Shown here piece after piece: positions 8,494 through 17,944 of a stretch of 35,736 bases of DNA (its first letter is position 1; each line of letters opens with the position of its first letter). The stretch covers positions 1-35,736 of the forward strand of contig JAEWIY010000160.1 of the NCBI GenBank assembly GCA_023386835.1, written 5' to 3'. Made by a program: the position numbers and the translations under genes. The notes beneath the pieces were generated by a model. That model searched no databases. It worked only from the letters and a program-made list of their open reading frames with translations, and had not been told where the DNA came from. The DNA comes from Verrucomicrobiota bacterium (GTDB taxonomy: Bacteria; Verrucomicrobiota; Verrucomicrobiia; Opitutales; Opitutaceae).

Positions 8494-8802
8494 CCCGCAG
8501 CTCCGGACCGGGCAGGTGAGCTGCGGTTCCTTCGCCCGAAGACCGGCAAGCTGCCGAGCCAGCGTGGCTTGGGCGTCCACACGCCGTGATAGGTGGAGCG
8601 GCGACGGAGGCGCGCCATCGCCAAGTTCAGTGCAGCGGCTGTGTCGCCGTCGTTTTGGGTGTTGCGCGGTGTACGCTGCTGATCGCGGCGAAGATGAGCG
8701 GGTTAGGTAACCTTCGAAAAAGAGCGTCGCCTCCCCACAACACTGCCGCAGAAAGAGGGTGGGTCCGCCGTTGTCCCACCGGGTAGGGTAAAGTGGCGCA
8801 CC
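8494..8802. other. Divergent intergenic region upstream of addB
   Basis: A 309-base gap between the minus-strand membrane operon and the plus-strand addB. Both transcripts must start here. It contains an interrupted inverted repeat (GGTGGG/CCCACC, about 8759-8780) and no credible coding frame. I could not pick a convincing promoter pair because the region is uniformly GC-rich. Confidence 0.4.
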
Positions 8803-11604
8803 GTGATCTTCGTTATGCCGCGTAACCTCGTCAGCCTGTCGTGGGATGAACCGCTCCTGCCGCAATTGGTGCGGCGGCTGACGGTGTCGTGCCACGGCGC
8901 GCCGTGGGATTTGCGGCGAAAGCTGGTGGTGGTCCCCACCCAGGAGTCGGGTCGGCGACTGCGCCAAGGGCTCGCCGTGGCGGCTGCCCGAGCCGGGACG
9001 GGAGTGCTCGCCCCGCAGATCCTGACGCCGGAGCAGTTGATACGAACCTTCGGGGTGACCGACGAAACCGCCTCGGACCTGGCCGCTCTGGCGGCATGGG
9101 GTGAAGTGTTGACGCAGGCAGATCTGAACGCCTTCCGGGCCGTGTTCCCGTCGGATCCGCCGCGGCGTGATTCCACGTGGAGTGTCGGCTTTGCGCAGCA
9201 GTTGCTCACGGTGCAACGTGAACTGGCCGAGCATGGATTGACGTTTGCCGACGTCGCGACGCGCGTCGAAGGCACGTCCGCGGAACCGGAGCGTTGGACG
9301 CAGCTGGCGGTGCTGGAACGGGCCTGGAACGAGGTGCTGCGCGCCCACGCACTCGCGGGTCAGCCCGCCGCGGTCCTGGCGTGGGCGCACGCTGAAACGG
9401 GCCTCACGGACGTGGATGAGGTCACCCTCGCCGCCGTCACGGATCCGACACCGCTGCTCCTGCAACGGGTGGAGCGCTGGTCAAACCAATGCCGGGTGGA
9501 GGTGCTGGTTCATGGACCGGCCGACGTATTCGATGAGTGGGGACGGCCACAGCCCGCGGCCTTTGAGCACCGCGCGCTGCCGATCGGCGAGCGGACCCGG
9601 TTGCGGGTGATGCGTGATCATGCGGCCGCGGCATCTTTCGCCAGCGAGGTGGCGGAGGGATATCGGGCTCAACGACAGACGGTCGCCTTCGGGCTGATCA
9701 ATTCCGAGGCCGGGGCCGCCGTGCAACTCGCCTTCAGCCGGGAGGCGCTGCCGGTGCACGATCCGGCCGGCACATCGCTTGGCTCCCGCGGGCTTGGCCT
9801 GCTCGCGATGCAGCTCCTGCGACTCGCCAGCGACGCCCGGGTTAACGTCGCGGCGCAGGCACTACGTCATCCACTGCTGGCGCGCTACGCGGTGCATGGG
9901 CCCCGCTGGTGCGCGGACGGCGCCGAGTTGCTGCGCTGGTTGGATGAGCTGACGGAGAAGCATCTGCCCAGCGATCTGACCGCCGCCCTGACCTTTGCCC
10001 GTCGCGAAAAGCGGTACGCGGGACTGGCCGCGGCCTTGGAGTGGTTGGAAGACCTCCGCCTGCGTTTGCATCGTCCTGGGGTCGCCGGCGCGCTGGCCTC
10101 AGCCCTGTCGGAAGTCAGTGCGGCCGCCGGTGAGGACGGCGGAGTTTCGGATGAGGAGGTCGACGCGTTGCGCGATCTCGTGATGGAGGCGACGGAGGTG
10201 GAGCAGCGCTTCCGCAGTTTCGCGCCGCAATCCGTGGTAGCTGCACTGCAACAGGCCCTGCAGCGGAGCCGCGCGTTTCGGCGCGCGGAAGCAGGCGCAT
10301 GGGATCTGCAGGGCTGGCTGGAGCTGGTCTACGAGGAGGCGCCGCACCTGGTGCTGATCGGTTTTAACGAAGGGCACGTGCCGGAGACGATTCAAGGAGA
10401 CCTCTTTCTCCCGAACGGCCTGCGCGAGCAGCTTGGCCTGCGGAGCAACCGTGATCGGCTGGCGCGGGATCATCACCTGCTCGAGGCCCTGCTGCGATCG
10501 CGGGCGTCGTCCGGCCGCGTCGACGTGCTCGTGCCACGGCTCGGCGAAGATGGTGATCCCCTGCAGCCGTCGCGACTGCTCTTCCGTTGCACCGACGATG
10601 AACTCGTTGACCGTGCCCGGACGTTGTTCGCCGAACCGGCGCCGCCGCCGCCGTTGTCGCCCCGACGTCCTGCCTGGCGGCTCAAGCCCTTGCCAGTTGT
10701 TCGGCAGCCGCCGCACTTTACGCCCAGTGCGCTCAAGTCGTACCTCGCGTGTCCGTTCCGCTACTACCTGACCGCGCTGCTCAAGATGGAGCCGGTCGAA
10801 GTCGGCACACGGGAGATCAGCCCGCAGGTCTTCGGCGACCTGTGCCACACGGCCTTGCAGCGCCTCGGTGAGAACGAGGCACTGCAGGACGTGATGGAGG
10901 AGCCCGTCCTGGCGGACTTCCTCTGCACGACCCTCGAGGCCCAGGCGCACGAACGTTTTGGCGTAGCCGACTCGTTTGCCCTCCGTGTGCAACTGGCCTC
11001 CGCACAGGCCCGGCTGCGTGCCGCGGCCGAAGTGGAGGCGGAGGAGCGCAGCCGCGGGTGGCGCATCGTGCGCTGTGAAGCGCCGTGGGAAATGAAAGTG
11101 CAGGATGTGGTGTTCAGAGGCCGGATCGACCGGATCGACCGGAACCAGGAGACCGGCCAGTATCGGTTGATTGACTACAAAACCTTCGACCGCGCCAAGA
11201 CTCCCGATCGCACGCATTGGGCGCGGCATCGAGCGCACGAGGCGCACGTGCTGGCCGAGTCGTGTTTCGACCACGAGGGTGCGACGTGGCGATGGACCGA
11301 CCTGCAACTTCCCTTGTACCTGCTCGCGCTGCGGCCGGACATCGGAGAACACGTGGCCGCGGGTTACTTTATCCTGCCGAAAACCAAGGAAGAGACCGGG
11401 CTGCGCCTGTGGACGGATCTGTCGGCGGAACACCTGCTGCACGCTGAAAGCTGCGCGCTGGCCATCGCGCGGGCGGTGCGCGCGGGTCGCTTCTGGCCGC
11501 CGGCGGAGAAACTCAGTTACGAGCATCCCACGGACGTGCTTTTCCCCGATGGCATCCCAGAAGACGTTGACGACGCGCTGATGCTGGCGCTGGCCACCCC
11601 ATGA
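8803..11604 (+). CDS. addB: AddB-like helicase/nuclease subunit
   Basis: 933 residues (GTG start; ATG at 8815 is equally possible). The first two thirds are a UvrD-like fold without a Walker A loop, as expected for AddB. The C-terminal third is a RecB-type PD-(D/E)XK nuclease: FTPSALKSYLACPFRYYL opens it, GDLCHTALQRL supplies the His, and GRIDRID (Asp776) with LIDYKT (Asp791, Lys793) supplies the metal site. With AddA it would process double-strand breaks for RecA loading. The four-Cys iron-sulfur clasp of classical AddB is not visible: the single Cys in YLACPF is present, but the C-terminal CxxC group is missing. The last four bases overlap the addA start, giving an ATGA junction and translational coupling. 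Confidence 0.85.
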   Translation: MIFVMPRNLVSLSWDEPLLPQLVRRLTVSCHGAPWDLRRKLVVVPTQESGRRLRQGLAVAAARAGTGVLAPQILTPEQLIRTFGVTDETASDLAALAAWGEVLTQADLNAFRAVFPSDPPRRDSTWSVGFAQQLLTVQRELAEHGLTFADVATRVEGTSAEPERWTQLAVLERAWNEVLRAHALAGQPAAVLAWAHAETGLTDVDEVTLAAVTDPTPLLLQRVERWSNQCRVEVLVHGPADVFDEWGRPQPAAFEHRALPIGERTRLRVMRDHAAAASFASEVAEGYRAQRQTVAFGLINSEAGAAVQLAFSREALPVHDPAGTSLGSRGLGLLAMQLLRLASDARVNVAAQALRHPLLARYAVHGPRWCADGAELLRWLDELTEKHLPSDLTAALTFARREKRYAGLAAALEWLEDLRLRLHRPGVAGALASALSEVSAAAGEDGGVSDEEVDALRDLVMEATEVEQRFRSFAPQSVVAALQQALQRSRAFRRAEAGAWDLQGWLELVYEEAPHLVLIGFNEGHVPETIQGDLFLPNGLREQLGLRSNRDRLARDHHLLEALLRSRASSGRVDVLVPRLGEDGDPLQPSRLLFRCTDDELVDRARTLFAEPAPPPPLSPRRPAWRLKPLPVVRQPPHFTPSALKSYLACPFRYYLTALLKMEPVEVGTREISPQVFGDLCHTALQRLGENEALQDVMEEPVLADFLCTTLEAQAHERFGVADSFALRVQLASAQARLRAAAEVEAEERSRGWRIVRCEAPWEMKVQDVVFRGRIDRIDRNQETGQYRLIDYKTFDRAKTPDRTHWARHRAHEAHVLAESCFDHEGATWRWTDLQLPLYLLALRPDIGEHVAAGYFILPKTKEETGLRLWTDLSAEHLLHAESCALAIARAVRAGRFWPPAEKLSYEHPTDVLFPDGIPEDVDDALMLALATP

Positions 11605-14600
11605 ACGCGACCATGCCATTGTCCCACGAGTTGCTCGGCGCCAGCGCGGGCACGGGCAAAACCTATCAGCTGACCAACCGATACCTGCGGCTGTTGTTCC
11701 TGACCGGCGAACCAGAGCGGATCATCGCGCTGACCTTCACCCGCAAGGCCGCGGGCGAGTTTTTCGGCAAGATCTTCCAGCGGCTCGCGGACGGAGCGGC
11801 GACGTCGGAAGGCGCGCAGAAACTGAGCCGCGAAATCGACGTGCGGGTGGACATGCCCGCGTGCCGCGCGCAACTGCGGCGGCTGCTGGACCGGCTTCAT
11901 CGGCTGCAGCTGTCGACCTACGACAGCTTCTTCAGCCGGATCGTGCAGACCTTTCCCTTTGAGCTTGGTCTGGCCGGTCCGCCCAAATTGCTGGATGGCG
12001 CGGAGCAGGTGCTGGCGATTCAGCGCGCCCAGGATGCGCTTTCCCGGCGCACTCAGATCGACGAGGCGTTTTTCAAGGAGTTTTGGTACGCCTGCCGCCG
12101 CGCGACGATGGGCGCGGAGACGAAAACGATCTCCGAGGTGCTCTCCGGGTTCGTGCAGCGCAATCACGCGCTCTACTTCGAAGCACCGGAAGCCCACCAA
12201 TGGGGCGATTGCACAACGCTCTGGGGCGGTTGCTGCCCATGGGAGTGCGAAACCGTCGACCTCGCGGCCGCTGCGCGGGACCTGCAGGAGTCGTTGCCCT
12301 GGGCCTCGCTGCTGCCGCGGCAGCAGGAGTTCTGGCGGGAATATCTCGCCGTATTGCCGGAGTGGAGACCGCCGGCGGAACTGCCGACGCGGCTCAAGTA
12401 CTTCCTCGAAGCCTTTTTGTCCGCCTACAACCAGCTCGAAACCGGAGCGGCGGTCATTACCGTGGGCGGAAAGCCGCAGACGCTTTCGCACGAAGTCGGC
12501 GCGATTGCGAAGCGCCTGACCCGCTACTGCTGCTGGAGCTTTTTCCAGCCGCGGCTCGAGGCGACGCGCGGTGTCTACGATCTGGTGCGGCTGTTCGAGG
12601 AAGTTTACTCGACCGAGGTCCGGCAGGCCGGGCGGATCACGCTGGCCGATGCGACGCGTCTACTGGCGAGCGGCCCGCATGGCCACGGCTTGGCCGATCC
12701 GGAGTTGCGGGCGCTGCTCGGCTATCGACTCGACGGATGGTACGACCATTGGCTCCTGGACGAATTTCAGGATACCAGTCACACGCAATGGGCCGCCATC
12801 GCGGACTTGATCGACGAGATCATCCAGGATGGGGAAGGGCGGCGCAGCTTCTTCGCCGTCGGCGACATCAAGCAGTCGATCTACCGCTGGCGGGGCAGCG
12901 ACGACCGGCTGTTCGGACGTGTGGCGGCACGATACGCCTCGGCCCTCGAATTGCGCTCCATGGCGCAGTCCTATCGTTCGGCGCCGGCGGTGCTCGAGAT
13001 GGTCAACGCCGTGCTCGGCGATTCCGCGGCGATCGAGGGCGTGGCGGGGACGGCCGTGGCCCAGCGGTGGGCTTCGATTTGGCAGGAGCATGAAAGCGCG
13101 CCGCCGCGGCAGGTGGAGTCAGGGTGCGGCTGCCTCGTGCACGCATCCAAAACGGACGAACTTTGTTTTGAAACCGTGCTGGCGCTCCTGCGCGCCGTAC
13201 GTCCGCTCGAACGTGGCTTGAGCGCGGCCGTGCTGACGCGGGAGAATGCGACGGCGGAGGCGGTGGTGGACTATCTACGCGCCCATGGCGGACCGACGTG
13301 CAGCCTGGCGGCGAACGTGAAGGCCGGCCGCGACAGCGTAGTGGCCGCTGGACTACGCTCCCTGGCCGCGGTCGCCGCGCATCCCGCCGATGACCAGGCG
13401 TGGGCGCACTTGCAGATGAGCCCGATGGGGCCGGAGATTGGGGAGCGCCTGGGCACGCCCGCGATGTTGTCAGCCCACCTGCGGGATATCTGGGCCGGCT
13501 CGGGACTGACGGGCCTCGTCGACGAATGGATTCGGCTTTGCTCCGAGCATCTCGACGTGACGGATACGTTCAACGTACGCCGGCTCGAGGCCTGCCGCCG
13601 GGTGGCGCTCGAACTCGACCAGACCGGCGAGTCGGACATCGATGCGTTCGTCGACGCGCTCGACCGGCTCGAGGTGCGGGAGCACGACGTGCCCGGGCAG
13701 GTGGCCGTGATGACGATTCACAAGGCGAAGGGTCTCGATTGGGACTTGGTCATTCTCACCGATCTCGCGGGCAAGACGTTGTCGGAACGCCCGAAGGGCC
13801 AGTTCGAAGTGCAGCGCGACGAGAACGGCCAGATTGAATGGATTTGTGACCTCCCGCCTTCGACACTCGCCCAACACGACTCGGTGTTGGGTGCGCGCTT
13901 GGAGGAGTCGCGACAGGACGCCGCGTTTGAGCGGCTCTGTGCGCTTTACGTGGGACTCACGCGGGCGAAACGCGGATTGTTTGTGGTGACGCATCCGATG
14001 AGCGGTCACTCGCCCAACTATCACCGGTTGTTGGATACCGCCCTCGGGGCGGAACCAAAGGAACGTCGGATCGGCGGCGAGACGTTTGTATGCGCGTGGT
14101 CCAGCGGTGATGTGGAGTGGTTTCAGCATGAGGCGCCGCGCGCGGAACGCACGGGGGTGGCTGAAGAGCCGCAATTGCTCGAGCCGGAAGAGCGGCGCAC
14201 CGGCGAGAGCCCGCAACCGGTCCGTCCGTCCGGTGGCAAACCCGAACTCGGCCGGAAACTGTTCGCCGAAACGTCAGGCGGAGGTCGGACGTTCGGCTCC
14301 CGGGTGCACGAAATCCTCGCGCAGGTGGAATGGCTGACCGGGCTTGAACTCGCCGACGCCGCCGTGATCGACGCATGGGTGGACGGACAACCACCGGAGG
14401 TGGCGGCCGCGGTCCGCGCGGTTCTGACCAGCCCGTCGACCCAGCCGTTCTTCGTGGAAAGCCGCCCCAGGATGGAAGTGTGGCGCGAGATGCCGTTCGA
14501 GTGCATCCAGGGCGACGCCTGGATCACCGGGCGGTTTGACCGCGTCCTGCTGGAACGCGAAGCCGACGGTCGGCCCGCCGCCGCCCTGCTCGTGGATTTC

Positions 14601-14834
14601 AAGACGACCGGACCGACCGGGCGGCTGGACCCCACCAGTTACGAGCCTCAGTTGGCGCGCTACCGCGACGTTCTGTCGACACTCTGTCGTCTTCCGATCG
14701 AGCGGGTGAGCGCGTCGGTCGTCATCATACCGGGCGCCGGCTCCGGCCGTGAAATCGAGGTGCGGCGGGTCCTCGGCGGGAACTTTGAAACGCGGGCAAC
14801 CTCACCCAAGAAGCCACGCCGTGTGCGGCCGTGA
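11601..14834 (+). CDS. addA: AddA-like UvrD-family helicase/nuclease subunit
   Basis: 1077 residues with the full superfamily 1A helicase set: motif I GASAGTGKT (12-20), Ia LTFTRKAA, II LLDEFQDTS, III GDIKQSIYRWRG, V MTIHKAKGLDWD and VI YVGLTRAKRG. The C-terminal nuclease follows, with GSRVHEIL, then GRFDRVL (Asp980) and LVDFKTT (Asp999, Lys1001). This combination of helicase and RecB-type nuclease identifies AddA or RexA of the AddAB end-resection complex. Translation begins inside the addB stop (ATGA), so subunit stoichiometry is probably coupled. No recC or recD is nearby, supporting AddAB rather than RecBCD. Length is slightly below the Bacillus protein (about 1230). Confidence 0.9.
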   Translation: MNATMPLSHELLGASAGTGKTYQLTNRYLRLLFLTGEPERIIALTFTRKAAGEFFGKIFQRLADGAATSEGAQKLSREIDVRVDMPACRAQLRRLLDRLHRLQLSTYDSFFSRIVQTFPFELGLAGPPKLLDGAEQVLAIQRAQDALSRRTQIDEAFFKEFWYACRRATMGAETKTISEVLSGFVQRNHALYFEAPEAHQWGDCTTLWGGCCPWECETVDLAAAARDLQESLPWASLLPRQQEFWREYLAVLPEWRPPAELPTRLKYFLEAFLSAYNQLETGAAVITVGGKPQTLSHEVGAIAKRLTRYCCWSFFQPRLEATRGVYDLVRLFEEVYSTEVRQAGRITLADATRLLASGPHGHGLADPELRALLGYRLDGWYDHWLLDEFQDTSHTQWAAIADLIDEIIQDGEGRRSFFAVGDIKQSIYRWRGSDDRLFGRVAARYASALELRSMAQSYRSAPAVLEMVNAVLGDSAAIEGVAGTAVAQRWASIWQEHESAPPRQVESGCGCLVHASKTDELCFETVLALLRAVRPLERGLSAAVLTRENATAEAVVDYLRAHGGPTCSLAANVKAGRDSVVAAGLRSLAAVAAHPADDQAWAHLQMSPMGPEIGERLGTPAMLSAHLRDIWAGSGLTGLVDEWIRLCSEHLDVTDTFNVRRLEACRRVALELDQTGESDIDAFVDALDRLEVREHDVPGQVAVMTIHKAKGLDWDLVILTDLAGKTLSERPKGQFEVQRDENGQIEWICDLPPSTLAQHDSVLGARLEESRQDAAFERLCALYVGLTRAKRGLFVVTHPMSGHSPNYHRLLDTALGAEPKERRIGGETFVCAWSSGDVEWFQHEAPRAERTGVAEEPQLLEPEERRTGESPQPVRPSGGKPELGRKLFAETSGGGRTFGSRVHEILAQVEWLTGLELADAAVIDAWVDGQPPEVAAAVRAVLTSPSTQPFFVESRPRMEVWREMPFECIQGDAWITGRFDRVLLEREADGRPAAALLVDFKTTGPTGRLDPTSYEPQLARYRDVLSTLCRLPIERVSASVVIIPGAGSGREIEVRRVLGGNFETRATSPKKPRRVRP

Positions 14835-15050
14835 GGCCTCGGAACAGGGCCGGGCTCCCGCAGGTGATTTGCGCGACTTGATGCCTGTGATAAGCTGATG
14901 GTCGTCAGGCTCGGTCGAATAACGCGAGGGGCGCGCGGCCGGTGCGAGGTGTCCAGCTTTTGCCAATTTTGAACGCATTGGACACGTCGTGCTTCCAATC
15001 GGTGCGCGTCCCCGCGATCGTCGAAATCGGGCCGCGCTTTGTTTTTGTAC

Positions 15051-15728
15051 ATGGAAACGACCGCCAGCGCCCCGCAGATCGTGGGAACAATCGAAAACTA
15101 CTCTCGTCACACTTCGGTCGAACGTATGTCGACAAAAGCGCAGGAAGTGGCCTTGGATCGGTTGCTGGTGGACCGCTTCAAGAACGGGGATCAGTCTGCC
15201 TTCGAGGAGATGGTGACCCGTTATTGGGACCGCATTTACGCGATGGTCCACCAACTCCTGCGCAACCAGCAAGACGCCGAGGAAGTCACGCAGGACGCCT
15301 TTATCCGGGCGCACCGTGGATTGGTGAACTTCCGGGGTGACGCCGCGTTTTCGACGTGGCTGTACCAAATCGCCACCAACCTGGCGCGCAACCGCTACTG
15401 GTACTGGTGGCGCCGCAAGCGGGATCAGACGATTTCCTTTGATCAACCGGTCGGCGAGGACGGCAGCAGCTCGCTGGCGGACGTGTTCGCGGCGGAGATG
15501 GAGACGCCGGAAGACGCGACCGTGACCCAAGAACTGGTCGATCGGATCGGCGTCGGCATGGGCAAGCTCTCGCCGAAACATCGGGAGATCTTGATCCTGC
15601 GGAACGTGAAAAACTTGTCCTACGAAGAGATTGCCGCCGTGCTGGGAATCTCCGTCGGGACGGTCAAAAGCCGGATCGCACGGGCGCGGGAAGCACTACG
15701 GGCCCGGTTGGGAGATGAATTCAAATGA
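15051..15728 (+). CDS. ECF sigma factor
   Basis: About 225 residues. Region 2 is clear (FEEMVTRYWDRIYAMV, then DAEEVTQDAFIRAHRGL and FSTWLYQIATNLARN), as is region 4 with its helix-turn-helix (SPKHREILILRNVKNLSYEEIAAVLGISVGTVKSRI, given here as two adjacent helices). There is no region 1.1 or 3, so this is a group IV (ECF, RpoE-like) factor that directs RNA polymerase to stress or envelope promoters. The start could be ATG 15051 or ATG 15126; the second lies closer to conserved region 2 and would remove a 25-residue poorly conserved leader. The stop overlaps the next gene by four bases, which fits a sigma/anti-sigma pair. Confidence 0.9.
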   Translation: METTASAPQIVGTIENYSRHTSVERMSTKAQEVALDRLLVDRFKNGDQSAFEEMVTRYWDRIYAMVHQLLRNQQDAEEVTQDAFIRAHRGLVNFRGDAAFSTWLYQIATNLARNRYWYWWRRKRDQTISFDQPVGEDGSSSLADVFAAEMETPEDATVTQELVDRIGVGMGKLSPKHREILILRNVKNLSYEEIAAVLGISVGTVKSRIARAREALRARLGDEFK

Positions 15729-16492
15729 ACGATCGCCGTTTTATTGAACTGCTGAACCTCTACGTCGACCAAGAGTTGTCCGACGCTGAGGCTCGTGAGC
15801 TGGAGCAGGAGATCGCTCAGCGGCCGGACCGTCGGCGAGTCTACAGCCAGTATTGCCGGATGCAGCGCGCCTGTGTGCGTCTGCTCGAGCAGCAAGCTGC
15901 GCCGGCTCCTCGGTTGGCCGAAATTCGGGAGGCGGGATCCATGGTCGAGCGGGTCGAGCCCGCCACGGTCATCAATCTCACCGAATTGCCTGCACCGCGT
16001 CGTCGCGGCATGGGCTGGGCCGCGTGGAGCGGTGGACTCGCGGCTGCGGCCGCCTGTGTCGCCGTTGGCTTGGTGGCCTTGCGGCCACCTTCCGGGGTTC
16101 CTGGCTCGACGGGGCCGAGTTCGATCGCCGCCGCGCCGCAACCCGCCGCCGCTGTGGCGGTGGCCGCGAACGAGACACAACCCGCTGCGACCAGTCCGAC
16201 CTCAGAGAAGGCCGATGCGGAAAGCACACGCGAGTACCGGCCGGTGCTCACGTTCACCGGTTTGGCGCGCTCTTCGGACAATCCGTTTGGGCAGAACCCG
16301 AATCCCGCAAGCCTGCAACCGCGGCTCGACTGGCTGCAGGAGTACCGCTTGACGCCGATCCGGCAGCTCTCGCTCGACCCGATGCCGTACCAGCCGGTGA
16401 ACAGCTTGCAGGCCGCTGAGGCTGGTCAGAATCAGGACCGTATGGACCACTCCATGCCGGCACACCTGATCACCTTTGAGTTCCGCCGTTGA
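15725..16492 (+). CDS. Probable anti-sigma factor, single-pass membrane protein
   Basis: 255 residues. The N-terminal domain has the anti-sigma pattern (FIELLNLYVDQELSDAEARE, followed by a helix), but the zinc-binding HxxxCxxC of ZAS proteins is absent: the usual CPxCR reads RPDRR and the only cysteines are at 44 and 50. One membrane helix lies at about 100-118 (SGGLAAAAACVAVGLVAL). The following Ala/Pro-rich periplasmic part and C-terminal tail have no recognised fold. Position and four-base overlap with the ECF sigma gene give the functional call. It would hold the sigma factor at the membrane until a signal triggers release. Confidence 0.75.
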   Translation: MNDRRFIELLNLYVDQELSDAEARELEQEIAQRPDRRRVYSQYCRMQRACVRLLEQQAAPAPRLAEIREAGSMVERVEPATVINLTELPAPRRRGMGWAAWSGGLAAAAACVAVGLVALRPPSGVPGSTGPSSIAAAPQPAAAVAVAANETQPAATSPTSEKADAESTREYRPVLTFTGLARSSDNPFGQNPNPASLQPRLDWLQEYRLTPIRQLSLDPMPYQPVNSLQAAEAGQNQDRMDHSMPAHLITFEFRR

Positions 16493-16501
16493 GGTTTAGC
16501 T

Positions 16502-16523
16502 GCGGGTGAGGGAACTCACCCGC
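16502..16523. terminator. Bidirectional hairpin between convergent genes
   Basis: A perfect 9-bp stem (GCGGGTGAG at 16502-16510, CTCACCCGC at 16515-16523) with a GGAA tetraloop sits between the ends of the anti-sigma gene and ruvA. There is no strong T-run on either strand. Confidence 0.55.
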
Positions 16524-16576
16524 GTAGGTAAGAGGTTCGCCGCCGATGCGGGGGCGTTCGCGAGGGCGTGTCGCGA

Positions 16577-17200
16577 TCAGTTTGCGAGCGCTTTCTTGAT
16601 CAGCTGCTCGGTGGTCGCACTGGGGCCGAGGGCGAGCAAAGCGCGCCGCACTGATTGGTCCGCGTCCGCCGCCTTGTAGCCAAGGGCAGTCAACGCCAGG
16701 ACAGCGTCACGCACGCGGCTTTCGCCCGGTGCACCGGCCGCGCCCGCGCCGCCTGCTGAGTCTGCTCCCGCCGTGATGGCCGTACCGTCGCCGATCGCGC
16801 CGACCTTGCTGCGCAACTCGATCACCAGGCGTTCGGCTGTCTTTTTGCCAATGCCCGGGCATTTCGCCAAGGTCGCCACGTCACCCAGCCGGATCGCGCT
16901 CTCCAGCAACGGCAGTGACAGCTTGCTCATGATGCTGAGTGCCATCTTCGGGCCCACGCCGGTGACATGTTCGATCAGCAGGCGGAAAAAATCGCGTTCC
17001 TCGATGGTCGCGAAGCCGTACATCGTCTGCGCGTCCTCGCGGTAGACGACGAGCGTGTGCAGTTTCACCGTCGCGCCCGGCGGCGGAAGCTTCTCCGCGC
17101 TCGTCACGGGCATGTTCACCTCGTATCCGAGCCCGTTCACTTCGATCACCGCCCGGAGCGGAGTCGAAGCCGTGAGCAGCCCTTGTATTGACGTGATCAT
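16577..17200 (-). CDS. ruvA: Holliday junction complex subunit RuvA
   Basis: 207 residues, normal for RuvA (about 200). It binds four-way junctions as a tetramer and loads the RuvB motor. Domain I is the N-terminal OB fold (MITSIQGLL to YREDAQTMYGFAT). Domain II carries two helix-hairpin-helix motifs, GVGPKMALSIMSKL and CPGIGKKTAERLV. A Gly/Ala-rich flexible linker leads to the C-terminal RuvB-contacting helices (VLALTALGYKAADADQSVRRAL). It is the last gene of a minus-strand operon, 12 bases after dapB. ruvB and ruvC are not in this window. Confidence 0.97.
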   Translation of the reverse strand: MITSIQGLLTASTPLRAVIEVNGLGYEVNMPVTSAEKLPPPGATVKLHTLVVYREDAQTMYGFATIEERDFFRLLIEHVTGVGPKMALSIMSKLSLPLLESAIRLGDVATLAKCPGIGKKTAERLVIELRSKVGAIGDGTAITAGADSAGGAGAAGAPGESRVRDAVLALTALGYKAADADQSVRRALLALGPSATTEQLIKKALAN

Positions 17201-17212
17201 GACGACGCGCGT

Positions 17213-17944
17213 TTAGCGCAGCCCCAGCACGTCCTGCATGTCGTAGACACCGGCAGGGCGGGTGACGATCCAGCGCGCCGCGCGCAGGGCCCCGCGGGCA
17301 AAGATGCCGCGATCGGTAGCCTTGTGCGTCAGCTCCAGGCGCTCCCCCAAAGCCGCAAACATCACGGTGTGCTCGCCGACCACGTCGCCGCCGCGCAGTG
17401 CATGAATGCCGACCTCGGTCGGCCTGCGTTCGCCGGTGATGCCTTGGCGGCCGTGACGCAGCGCGTCGGCGTCGAGCTTTCGTTCCTCGAGAATGATCTC
17501 GAGCAGCCGCGCCGCCGTGCCGCTGGGCGCATCCTTTTTGAAACGATGATGCATCTCAACGACCTCGGCATCGTAGTCGCTGCCGAGTGTCGCGGCTGCG
17601 CGACGCGTGAGGGCGTAGAGCAGATTGACGCCAACGGAGTAGTTGCCGGCCCAAACGGTCGGTACGGCCGCCGCCTCCTGGAGCAGAACCGCCTTTTCTT
17701 CTGCGGAATGGCCCGTGGTGCCGATCACCAGCGGCTTCCGAAATTGAGCGGCCAGACGCACGACTTCGAGGGTCACGCCGTGCCAGCTGAAATCGATTAC
17801 GACATCCGCCCCGTTCACGCCGGCACCAAGGTCGTCGCCCTTGTCCATCGCCGCGGAAATGACCGCACCGTCCGCTTCGGCGGCGGACCGGATCGCCTGG
17901 CCCATGCGGCCCGCAGCCCCAATCAGCGCAATTCTGAGGCTCAT
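17213..17944 (-). CDS. dapB: 4-hydroxy-tetrahydrodipicolinate reductase
   Basis: 243 residues. It reduces the DapA product with NAD(P)H in the lysine and diaminopimelate pathway, which also supplies peptidoglycan cross-links. The dinucleotide loop GAAGRMGQAI (residues 9-18) and the active-site signature EMHHRFKKDAPSGTA, with its His-His and Lys, are intact. It overlaps dapA by four bases (ATGA) and precedes ruvA by 12 bases, so the three form one operon. Length is slightly below the E. coli enzyme (273), as in many bacteria. Confidence 0.97.
   Translation of the reverse strand: MSLRIALIGAAGRMGQAIRSAAEADGAVISAAMDKGDDLGAGVNGADVVIDFSWHGVTLEVVRLAAQFRKPLVIGTTGHSAEEKAVLLQEAAAVPTVWAGNYSVGVNLLYALTRRAAATLGSDYDAEVVEMHHRFKKDAPSGTAARLLEIILEERKLDADALRHGRQGITGERRPTEVGIHALRGGDVVGEHTVMFAALGERLELTHKATDRGIFARGALRAARWIVTRPAGVYDMQDVLGLR

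Noticed and set aside
14835..15050. Possible ECF-type autoregulatory promoter (GAAC near 14970) before the sigma gene
   Set aside because: The spacing to any CGTC- or TCTGA-like -10 box is wrong, so the site was not called.
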